Shown: positions 27,225 through 32,497 of the stretch, piece by piece
Layout: each line of letters begins with the position of its first letter
Position numbering within the stretch: the first letter of the stretch is position 1
Source: Nonomuraea aridisoli
Lineage (GTDB): Bacteria > Actinomycetota > Actinomycetes > Streptosporangiales > Streptosporangiaceae
Length of the DNA stretch: 32,497 nucleotides
NCBI RefSeq assembly: GCF_003236395.1
Contig: NZ_POUD01000082.1
Coordinates: 1-32,497 of the forward strand
Reading direction: 5' to 3'
The notes under the pieces: model-generated
Seen by the model: the letters and a program-made list of their open reading frames with translations, nothing else
Told to the model about the DNA's origin: nothing
The model's database searches: none
Translations under genes and position numbers: made by a program

Positions 27225-27482
27225 GTGAAGGTGGTCGCGACGCGATGGGGGTCCTGTACCAGGACGGGGATGTTCAGGGGCGCGTGCTCGTCCCTTATCT
27301 CCGTGCGGAGGGGTGTGCGGCGCCGGAACAGGACATCCGGGCCGCCGGTGACGGCTGGAGCCGGCGTGCCTGAGCAATGACGCGGCGACGTGGTGTTCGT
27401 CGACGATCGGCCGGTCAACCTCGCTCCCGCCCGTTCCCTGGGGATGCGCACGGTGCTCTTCCGGAGCGATCGGCATGTTTGA
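27225..27482 (+). pseudogene. HAD-family hydrolase, internally deleted and frameshifted
   Basis: The front of a HAD hydrolase is visible as VKVV followed, after a frameshift, by DAMGVLYQDGD and VLVPYLRAEG (27239-27346). The back of the same family follows almost immediately: GVPEQ, an in-frame TGA (27378), then GDVVFVDDRPVNLAPARSLG and MRTVLF to a stop at 27482. The roughly 120 residues normally between these parts (cap and motif II/III region) are gone. So the gene has an internal deletion, a frameshift and a nonsense codon. Confidence 0.7.
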
Positions 27483-27505
27483 CACCGCTGTTAAAGGCGG
27501 ATTTC

Positions 27506-27967
27506 ATGTATGTCATGGGTGTCAAGGACGGCTCTCATGAGAAGTCCGAGATGGTGACGCGCACCGGGATCGACGTGGTGCACGAGTTCTGGGCACGGGT
27601 CTGGCAGGCGCAGGACTGGGACGCCATCGACGAGCTCGTCGCCGAGGACTTCGTCCTCATCTCGGGAGGAGACCGCGTCGAGTCCCGTGCCGCCTTCAAG
27701 GAGTGGGCCAAGGGGTTCGGCGCCGGGTTCCGCGACCTGACGTTCGAGGTGGTCGAGTCGTTCGAGAACCACGACGGCTCCCGCGTCTGTTCCCTGTGGC
27801 GGCTCACCGGCCGTAACAACGGCGCCTTCGGCACCGAGCCGGACGGGCAGCCCGTCGAGATGACCGGCACGGCCGTCTGGGCCGTCCGCGACGACGGCAA
27901 ACTCCTCTCCAACCAGGTCGAGCGCAACGCCTTCGAGGTCTACAGGAAGCTCACCGGCGGCCGTTGA
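27506..27967 (+). CDS. SnoaL/NTF2-like protein
   Basis: 153 residues with a single cone-shaped NTF2-like fold: VVHEFWARVWQAQDWDAIDELVAEDFVLISGG, FKEWAKGFGAGFRDLTFEVV, VCSLWRLTGRNNGAFG, VEMTGTAVWAVRDDGKL. SnoaL-like proteins include polyketide cyclases, isomerases and stress proteins; which applies here is not visible. The ATG at 27506 has AAAGG 8 bases upstream. An ATG at 27551 (VTRTGIDVVHEFW) is an alternative and would remove a poorly conserved N-terminus. A hairpin follows the stop. Confidence 0.85.
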   Translation: MYVMGVKDGSHEKSEMVTRTGIDVVHEFWARVWQAQDWDAIDELVAEDFVLISGGDRVESRAAFKEWAKGFGAGFRDLTFEVVESFENHDGSRVCSLWRLTGRNNGAFGTEPDGQPVEMTGTAVWAVRDDGKLLSNQVERNAFEVYRKLTGGR

Positions 27968-27971
27968 CGGG

Positions 27972-27989
27972 GTCCCGAAGACTCGGGAC
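27972..27989 (+). terminator. hairpin after the SnoaL-like gene
   Basis: GTCCCGA-AGAC-TCGGGAC, perfect 7-bp arms and a 4-base loop, starting 4 bases after the stop. There is no U tract. Confidence 0.6.
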
Positions 27990-27998
27990 GTCCGTCCT

Positions 27999-28022
27999 GG
28001 ATGTCGGGATGTCGGGATGCCG
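27999..28022. repeat. three tandem 8-bp repeats
   Basis: GGATGTCG, GGATGTCG, GGATGCCG in direct tandem between the SnoaL-like gene and the broken LuxR-type gene. Function unknown; possibly part of an operator or simple slippage. Confidence 0.5.
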
Positions 28023-28055
28023 GGGTGATGACCGCGGGACGGCCGGACACCGAGG

Positions 28056-28081
28056 CTTGAGGGGTTGATCGGTCCCTCAAG
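28056..28081. promoter_or_regulatory. inverted repeat over the ribosome site of the LuxR-type gene
   Basis: CTTGAGGG and CCCTCAAG are perfect 8-bp arms separated by 10 bases. The right arm overlaps the AAGGAGG ribosome site (28079-28085), so it could be an operator or an RNA hairpin that masks translation. Confidence 0.5.
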
Positions 28082-28092
28082 GAGGTTTCACG

Positions 28093-28576
28093 GTGTCCGT
28101 TAGCACTACGACCGGCGTCGGGCATGGGAGGAGCGCGGTCGCCGCCGCGACCGCGGTGCTGGTCGCGGCGGAGGCGGTGGTCGCCGGGGTCATGGCGGGG
28201 GACGTCTCCGACCACTCCACCGGTGTCGGGCTGATCTCCGAGGCGCTGCTCGGGCTCGCCTTCCTCGTCGCCGCCGCGGCTCTCGCGCTCTTTCTCCCCT
28301 CCGGTACGGTCGCCCGCGCCGCCTGCCTGCCGGGCAGGCCGGCGGCTGCTGGAGCACGGCCGGTACGAGCCGGCGTTCCCCCACCTGTCGGAGCGGGAGC
28401 GGGCCGTGCTCGACCTGCTCGCCGCCGCGTACGAGACGGCGAGGATCGCGGCCACCCTGCACCTGAGCGTCAAGACCGTGCGCAACTACCTGACCCGTCT
28501 CCCCCGCCGGATCGGCGCGCCCGACCGGGCCGCGGCCGCCGAGATGGCGCGGCAGGCCGGGCTGGGCCGGGGCTGA
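28093..28576 (+). pseudogene. membrane-anchored LuxR-type regulator, frame-disrupted
   Basis: The GTG start with AAGGAGG 7 bases upstream opens a frame with two membrane helices (about residues 14-36 and 46-69) that ends its sensible part near GTVARAACLPG. In another frame a complete LuxR/GerE helix-turn-helix follows: HLSERERAVLDLLAAAYETA, IAATLHLSVKTVRNYLTRL, ending QAGLGRG at 28576. The switch lies between about 28300 and 28345, beside CTGCCGGGCAG. Either a frameshift or an internal deletion joined the two halves. It could also be a sequencing error. The first frame alone would give an Arg/Pro-rich tail to 28617. Confidence 0.7.
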
Positions 28577-28579
28577 GCC

Positions 28580-28945
28580 TCAGGTCGGGGAGATCCGGCG
28601 TTCGGTGGCGGCGATGAAGTCGTGCAGGGTGCGTCGGGTGCGGGTGAGCGTGTCGAGGTGCTCGTCCAGGCCCCGCAGGCGGGCGCGGAGGGCGGTCAGG
28701 AGCTCGGGGCACGGCTCGAGGTCGGGGGCCGTGCCGGTGGCGCACGGCAGCAGGAAGCGGATCTCCTCGGTGGACAGCCCGGCTTCGAGCAGGCGCCTGA
28801 TCTGGATCACGGTCAGGACGTCGTCGTCGGCGTACTCGCGGTAGCCGCTGGCGGCGCGGCGGGGTTCGAGCAGGCCCTGGGCCTCGTAATAGCGCAGCTG
28901 GTGGGTGTGGACGCCGGTCCTGCGGCTGAGCTCGCCGATGAGCAT
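28580..28945 (-). CDS. MerR-family transcriptional regulator
   Basis: 121 residues: an N-terminal MerR winged HTH (MLIGELSRRTGVHTHQLRYY, EAQGLLEPRRAASGYREYADDD) and a coiled-coil dimerisation helix (LTALRARLRGLDEHLDTLTRTRRTL). Two cysteines (LPCATG, EPCPEL) flank a short loop where MerR proteins carry effector residues, so a thiol- or metal-type signal is possible but unproven. GGGAGAG precedes the ATG; an ATG 24 bases upstream is an alternative. It is divergent from the imine-reductase-like gene across a MerR-type promoter. Confidence 0.92.
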   Translation of the reverse strand: MLIGELSRRTGVHTHQLRYYEAQGLLEPRRAASGYREYADDDVLTVIQIRRLLEAGLSTEEIRFLLPCATGTAPDLEPCPELLTALRARLRGLDEHLDTLTRTRRTLHDFIAATERRISPT

Positions 28946-28958
28946 GCGCTGCTCTCCC

Positions 28959-28990
28959 TTGACCTTCATACCGGTGTGAACGTTGAGGAT
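28959..28990 (+). promoter_or_regulatory. MerR-type promoter/operator for the imine-reductase gene
   Basis: TTGACC at 28959-28964 as -35 and GAGGAT at 28985-28990 as a possible -10 are separated by 20 bases (19 if TGAGGA is used). The spacer holds TTCATACCGGTGTGAA (28965-28980), a palindrome with one mismatched pair. An over-long spacer with a dyad inside is the hallmark of promoters activated by MerR proteins. Confidence 0.65.
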
Positions 28991-29021
28991 GCTGCCATCA
29001 CATCCCCTGGAGGAGGACACG

Positions 29022-29909
29022 ATGCGCGATCTCGACGCCGGACCCGTGACGGTCATCGGACTCGGGCTGATGGGCCAGGCGCTGGCCGGGGCGTTCCTGC
29101 GCGACGGGCGCCCCACGACCGTGTGGAACCGTACGGAGGGAAAGGCCGGCGAGCTGGTCGCCCAGGGGGCGCGGCTCGCCGGCTCGGCCGATGAGGCGGT
29201 CGCGGCCAGTCCGCTCGTGGTCGTCTGCGTCTCCGACCAGCACGCCGTGCACGGGCTGGTGGAGCCGCTGGGCGACGTCCTGGAAGGGCGGGTGCTGGTG
29301 AACCTGAGCTCGGGCACGTCGCAGGCGGCCCGCGACACGGCCGAGCAGGTGGCGAAGCGGGGCGGCGCGTACCTCGCCGGGGCGATCATGGCCGTGCCCG
29401 CGACCATCGGCACGGCGCAGGCCACCATCGTCTACAGCGGCCCCAAGGCGGCCTTCGACCGGCACGAACCCGCCCTGAGAAGCCTCGCCGGCCGCACGGC
29501 GTACCTCGGCGCCGACCACGGCCTGGCGGCGCTGCACGAGGTGGCCGTGCTGAGCCTGATGTGGAACGTCCTGAACGGGTTCCTGCACGGCGCCGCCCTG
29601 CTCGGCGCGGCGGGGGTGGACGCCTCGGCGTTCGTCCCGCTCGCCAAGGAGGGCGTCTCGACGGTGAGCGACTGGCTGGACGGGTACGCGCGGCAGATCG
29701 ACGAGGGGGCGTATCCGGTGCTCGACTCGACGATCGACACCCACCTGGCCGCGATGGAGCACGTCGTCGAGGAGAGCGAGGCCCTCGGGGTCGACGCCGA
29801 GCTGCCGCGGTTCGTCAAGGCGCTGGCCGAGCGGGCCGTGGCGGGCGGGCGTGGGGGCGACGGCTACGCGGCGATGATCGAGTCGTTCCGTACGCCCGCC
29901 TCGGCCTGA
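29022..29909 (+). CDS. imine reductase family NADP-dependent oxidoreductase
   Basis: 295 residues of the beta-hydroxyacid-dehydrogenase/imine-reductase type. The Rossmann motif GLGLMG (13-18) is followed by WNRT (NADP-preferring, 35-38). The stretches VLVNLSSGTSQAARDTA, AGAIMAVPATIGTAQATIVYSG and YLGADHGLAALHEVAVLSLM are typical of imine reductases. At the site where these enzymes usually carry a Tyr-Asp pair ('LYD.ALL'), this one has His172-Glu173. GGAGGAGG lies just before the ATG; an earlier in-frame ATG at 28983 lies inside the promoter. Probable control is by the divergent MerR regulator. The substrate is unknown. Confidence 0.85.
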   Translation: MRDLDAGPVTVIGLGLMGQALAGAFLRDGRPTTVWNRTEGKAGELVAQGARLAGSADEAVAASPLVVVCVSDQHAVHGLVEPLGDVLEGRVLVNLSSGTSQAARDTAEQVAKRGGAYLAGAIMAVPATIGTAQATIVYSGPKAAFDRHEPALRSLAGRTAYLGADHGLAALHEVAVLSLMWNVLNGFLHGAALLGAAGVDASAFVPLAKEGVSTVSDWLDGYARQIDEGAYPVLDSTIDTHLAAMEHVVEESEALGVDAELPRFVKALAERAVAGGRGGDGYAAMIESFRTPASA

Positions 29910-29913
29910 ACGG

Positions 29914-30657
29914 TCAGTCGAGGCCGAGGGCCATGAAACCGCCGTCCACGGGGAGGGTGACGCCGGTGATGTAGGCGGCACGGGGTGAGGCGAGGAAGAC
30001 GATCGCCTCGGCGATCTCGCGGGCGCTGCCGAGGCGGCTCAGCGGGACCCGCGCCCCCATCTTGGCGAACTCCTCCTCGCCGATCCCGGCGACCACGTTC
30101 TCGGTGTACGTGTGGCCGGGTGCGACGGCGTTGACCCGGACGCCGCTGCGCCCGAACTCCACCGCCCATGTGCGGGTGAAGGAGTCGACGGCGGCCTTGG
30201 AGGCGCCGTACACGGACGTGCCGCCCATGCCGCTCAGGGCGGCGATGCTGGAGACGCTCACCACGGCCCCTCCTCCCCTGGCCGCCATCCCCCGCAGGAC
30301 GGCCTGGGTGAGGAAGTACGTGCCGCGCACGTTGGTGTCGAGCATCTGGGTGAAGGTGTCGAGGCCCTGGTCGAGGGTGGCCGCGAACGGGAAGGCGCCG
30401 GCGTTGTTCACCAGCACGTCGACGTCGCCCGCCGCGTCGGCGAGCCGGCGTACCGACTCCAGATCGCCGAGGTCGGCGGCGACGAACGCGGCCTTGCCGC
30501 CGGCCGACTCGATGGCGTTGACGGTGCCCGCGCCCTTGGCGGTGTCGCGGCCGGAGACGATCACGTACGCGCCCTCCTCGGCGAGCAGGAGCGCGGTCTC
30601 GCGGCCGATGCCGGACGTGCTGCCTGTGACGAGCGCGGTCTGGCCGTGGAACTGCAT
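29914..30657 (-). CDS. short-chain dehydrogenase/reductase (SDR) A
   Basis: 247-residue classical SDR. Cofactor motif TGSTSGIG (11-18), then SGRD after the second strand (NADP-type), ADLGD, NNAG (84-87), and the catalytic Ser137, Tyr150 and Lys154 (SVSSIAAL...YGASK). It ends with the family's ITGVTLPVDGG. GAGAGGGG is 9 bases before the ATG. It converges on the imine-reductase gene (4 bases apart) and is divergent from a second SDR gene across a 254-base gap with an inverted repeat. The substrate is unknown. Confidence 0.93.
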   Translation of the reverse strand: MQFHGQTALVTGSTSGIGRETALLLAEEGAYVIVSGRDTAKGAGTVNAIESAGGKAAFVAADLGDLESVRRLADAAGDVDVLVNNAGAFPFAATLDQGLDTFTQMLDTNVRGTYFLTQAVLRGMAARGGGAVVSVSSIAALSGMGGTSVYGASKAAVDSFTRTWAVEFGRSGVRVNAVAPGHTYTENVVAGIGEEEFAKMGARVPLSRLGSAREIAEAIVFLASPRAAYITGVTLPVDGGFMALGLD

Positions 30658-30687
30658 AGGAGAACACCCCTCTCAGGGGTTGATTCA

Positions 30688-30707
30688 CGATAAATGGCGA
30701 TTTATCG
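30688..30707. promoter_or_regulatory. AT-rich inverted repeat between the two SDR genes
   Basis: CGATAAAT-GGCG-ATTTATCG, perfect 8-bp arms, 31 bases upstream of SDR A. It is strikingly AT-rich for this genome. Likely an operator for a TetR-like or similar repressor that is not encoded in this window. The rest of the 254-base gap shows no gene. Confidence 0.65.
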
Positions 30708-30911
30708 ACATAACTTGGCCGATGCGCTGGACGCTTCCGGCGTGGCCATCAGGTCGTCCTATGCCCGCTACATGCCTTCTCCCACGTGGTGCCGTGCCAA
30801 ATACGGGTTTTCGCGATGGCGGCCATAAGGCGGCGCTATGGAATGGCCGGAAGTTCCCCCGGAAGGCGGGGCTTACATCCCTCGACACCGATCCATGAGA
30901 GGGAGAAGACA

Positions 30912-31661
30912 ATGGCCGAGAACGAGTTGTCGGGAACGGGCGCCCTGATCACCGGGGCCACGAAGGGCATCGGGCGGGAGACGGCGCACGTGCTGGCCCG
31001 GCTCGGCGCGCACGTGGTGCTGTCGGGCCGGGACGAGCAGCAGGGCAAGCAGATCGTCGAGGACATCCGCGCGCAGGGTGGCCGGGCCGACTTCGTGCCG
31101 GCGACGCTGCGCGACGAGCGCTCCGCCCGCGCCCTCGGCAGGAGCGCCACCGAGATCCTCGGCAAGGTGGACGTGCTGGTCAACAGCGCCGGCATCTACC
31201 CGTTCGCGCCGACGGCCGAGATGACCCAGCAGGACTTCCACGACGTCTACGCCGTCAACGTCCTGGCGCCCTTCTTCCTGGTGGCCGAGCTGGCCCCCGG
31301 GATGGCCGAGCGTGGCCAGGGCTCCATCGTGAACGTGACGACGATGGTGGCGGAGTACGGCCACGCGGGCTACAGCCTGTACGGGTCCAGCAAGGCCGCG
31401 GTCGCGCTGCTGACGAAGTCGTGGGCGGCGGAGTTCGGGCCGAGCGGGGTGCGGGTCAACGCGGTGAGCCCCGGGCCGACGCAGACCGAGGGCACCGCTC
31501 CCATGGGCGACGCGCTGGTCGCGCTGGCGAGCACCCTGCCCGCCGGGCGTCCGGCGGCGCCGCTGGAGATCGCCGAGGCGATCGCCTTCCTGGCCTCGCC
31601 GCGGGCGAGCTTCATCCACGGCACGACGCTGCACGTCGACGGCGGTCGCTGGGCCATCTGA
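30912..31661 (+). CDS. short-chain dehydrogenase/reductase (SDR) B
   Basis: 249 residues, clearly related to the divergent SDR A. TGATKGIG (14-21), SGRD, Tyr157 and Lys161 (YGSSK) are present, and it ends IHGTTLHVDGG. Unusual are NSAG (91-94) for NNAG, ATLRD for the usual ADLRD that holds the adenine, and Thr144 where the catalytic Ser should be (VNVTTMVAEYG). It may be less active or act on a different substrate. GGGAG precedes the ATG. The truncated hemerythrin-like gene follows 59 bases downstream. Confidence 0.92.
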   Translation: MAENELSGTGALITGATKGIGRETAHVLARLGAHVVLSGRDEQQGKQIVEDIRAQGGRADFVPATLRDERSARALGRSATEILGKVDVLVNSAGIYPFAPTAEMTQQDFHDVYAVNVLAPFFLVAELAPGMAERGQGSIVNVTTMVAEYGHAGYSLYGSSKAAVALLTKSWAAEFGPSGVRVNAVSPGPTQTEGTAPMGDALVALASTLPAGRPAAPLEIAEAIAFLASPRASFIHGTTLHVDGGRWAI

Positions 31662-31720
31662 CCCCATACCTCAGGGCCGCCGCGACCCCCGGCGGCCCTC
31701 CGACCTTCCCAGGAGAACGA

Positions 31721-32098
31721 ATGCCCATCCCCTTGGCCGACGCCAGTGACATGTTCGTCGTGCACACCATGTTCCGCCGCGAGTTCGGCTCCATGCCGGG
31801 GCTCGTACGCGGCGTGGCGGCCGGCGACGCACGGCGGGTCGAGCTGGTCGCCGGCCATGTCGCCCTGATCAACGGCGTGCTGCACCAGCACCACGCGGGA
31901 GAGGACGCGCACGTGTGGCCCCGCCTGCTGGAGCGGGTGCCGGAGAAGCTGAAGGCGCTCGTCGCCGTCATGGAGGAGCAGCACGAGGCCATCCACAAGG
32001 GCGCCCGGCGACTGGACGACGCGCTGGAGGTCTGGCGCGCCACCGCGTCGGCGGAGGCGCGTCCGCCGAGAAGTTCGTCCGCAGCGGAGACTGGCTGA
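31721..32098 (+). CDS. hemerythrin-like protein, truncated
   Basis: 125 residues. AGGAGA lies just before the ATG. The front half of a hemerythrin HHE cation-binding protein is clear: VVHTMFRREFGSMPGLV, GHVALINGVLHQHHAGEDAHVWP and EEQHEAIHKGA, with the His/Glu ligands of the first helices. The usual second half (helices with HMALEEEHVLP-type ligands) is missing; after WRATASAEA the frame runs into PPRSSSAAETG and stops. The iron site is therefore probably incomplete. Another gene's fragment begins at the junction near 32060, so this is a truncation by rearrangement. Confidence 0.8.
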   Translation: MPIPLADASDMFVVHTMFRREFGSMPGLVRGVAAGDARRVELVAGHVALINGVLHQHHAGEDAHVWPRLLERVPEKLKALVAVMEEQHEAIHKGARRLDDALEVWRATASAEARPPRSSSAAETG

Positions 32099-32282
32099 TG
32101 CTGGACGGATGGCGCGACAACGGGACGTACTACACGACAACAACGGCAGCCCGGGCAAGCCGATCGTCAAACGGCTCGAACGCGACCAGTACATCGCCCG
32201 CGGCAAGGGCATGGCGTTCAAGATCCACCAGTACTTCCCGCAGGAATGGAAGTCCGAAGCCCGTTCGTACTGGACGTGGTGA
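32071..32282 (+). pseudogene. C-terminal fragment of an unrecognised gene, frameshifted
   Basis: KFVRSGDWLMLDGWRDNGTY (32071-32133) continues, after two extra bases, in another frame with DNNGSPGKPIVKRLERDQYI and GMAFKIHQYFPQEWK to a stop at 32280-32282 (...SYWTW). Nearly all codons in both parts end in G or C, so this was coding until recently. The start is missing; the 5' side is the hemerythrin remnant. I do not recognise the family. Confidence 0.55.
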
Positions 32283-32283
32283 A

Positions 32284-32418
32284 GTGATCATCTGGCTGAA
32301 CGGGACGTTCGGCGCGGGCAAGACCAGCACCGCCAGGGAGCTCGTGCCGATCGTCCCGGAGGCCCGCTACTTCGACGCACGGTCTCCGGGCTGCCGTCGG
32401 TCGGCGGCTTCCTGCTGA
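32284..32418 (+). pseudogene. N-terminal fragment of a P-loop kinase/ATP-binding protein
   Basis: A GTG one base after the preceding stop begins IIWLNGTFGAGKTSTAREL, then VPEARYFDA, the opening of small actinobacterial P-loop nucleoside-kinase-like or TmrB-like proteins (Walker A GTFGAGKTS). After about 32 residues it diverges into RSPGCRRSAASC and stops, whereas the family runs to about 170-200 residues. It is truncated by deletion or rearrangement. Confidence 0.65.
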
Positions 32419-32497
32419 GTGTTCGTCCACAGGTTGTGTGTTCGAGGACTGGTGTTCTGTGGAGGGCGTTCGGGAGGGTGGTTCACCGGGGTCGGGG

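Noticed and set aside
27087..27485. 132-codon minus-strand frame over the HAD remnant
   Set aside because: Shadow of the plus-strand HAD pseudogene; His/Pro/Arg-rich with no motif.

Overview
This window is the replication-origin region of a high-GC Gram-positive actinobacterium. The gene order parB-parA-rsmG-jag-yidC-yidD-rnpA-rpmH | dnaA-oriC-dnaN-gnd-recF-DUF721-gyrB-gyrA-DUF3566-tRNA-Ile is the conserved actinobacterial origin order. A gnd gene between dnaN and recF, the frequent GTG/TTG starts, the strong GC bias at third codon positions, the TTGTCCACA-type DnaA boxes and the parS sites all fit a Streptomyces/Streptosporangiaceae-like mycelial actinomycete. A Nonomuraea-type genus is my best guess, but it is an inference.

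Layout. (1) Bases 1-3793 hold no intact gene. They carry two perfect parS sites, a third parS next to parB, at least three decayed gene remnants (a WYL-type regulator, an MFS transporter with an internal inversion, and a GMC oxidoreductase tail) and, from about 1.9 to 3.6 kb, an unusual strand-biased set of ATGCGG words. (2) 3794-9266, minus strand: chromosome partitioning (parB, parA), rsmG, and the membrane-insertion/RNA-processing cluster jag-yidC-yidD-rnpA-rpmH. (3) 9267-21968, plus strand: dnaA, oriC (11294-11839), dnaN, gnd, recF, a DUF721 gene, gyrB, gyrA, a DUF3566 membrane protein and tRNA-Ile(GAT) with a clear terminator. Genes on both sides point away from oriC, so they are co-directional with replication. 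(4) 22-32.5 kb: an accessory region of small regulator/enzyme pairs. These are an ArsR-like regulator behind a dyad operator, a quinone-oxidoreductase-like enzyme plus SGNH hydrolase opposed to an HxlR regulator across a perfect palindrome, an LCAT-like secreted lipase, a SnoaL-like protein, a MerR regulator opposed to an imine-reductase-family enzyme, two divergent SDR enzymes sharing an inverted repeat, and a truncated hemerythrin protein. Broken genes lie among them (HAD hydrolase, LuxR-type regulator, P-loop kinase and one unrecognised gene).

How it works together. DnaA binds box clusters upstream of its own gene and in oriC. Similar boxes are also embedded in coding sequence of dnaA, dnaN, recF and the DUF721 gene. 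ParB loads at the four parS sites and, with ParA, segregates the origin. DnaN, RecF and gyrase are the replication and topology machinery encoded beside the origin.

I do not see a wholly new defence or biosynthetic system. The most unusual signals are the decayed parS-bearing segment with its inverted MFS fragment and ATGCGG words, the DnaA boxes written into coding sequence, the low-GC3 patch inside gyrA, a 49-codon CxxC mini-gene, the cleanly visible operators of the accessory cassettes, and the run of truncated genes at the right edge.
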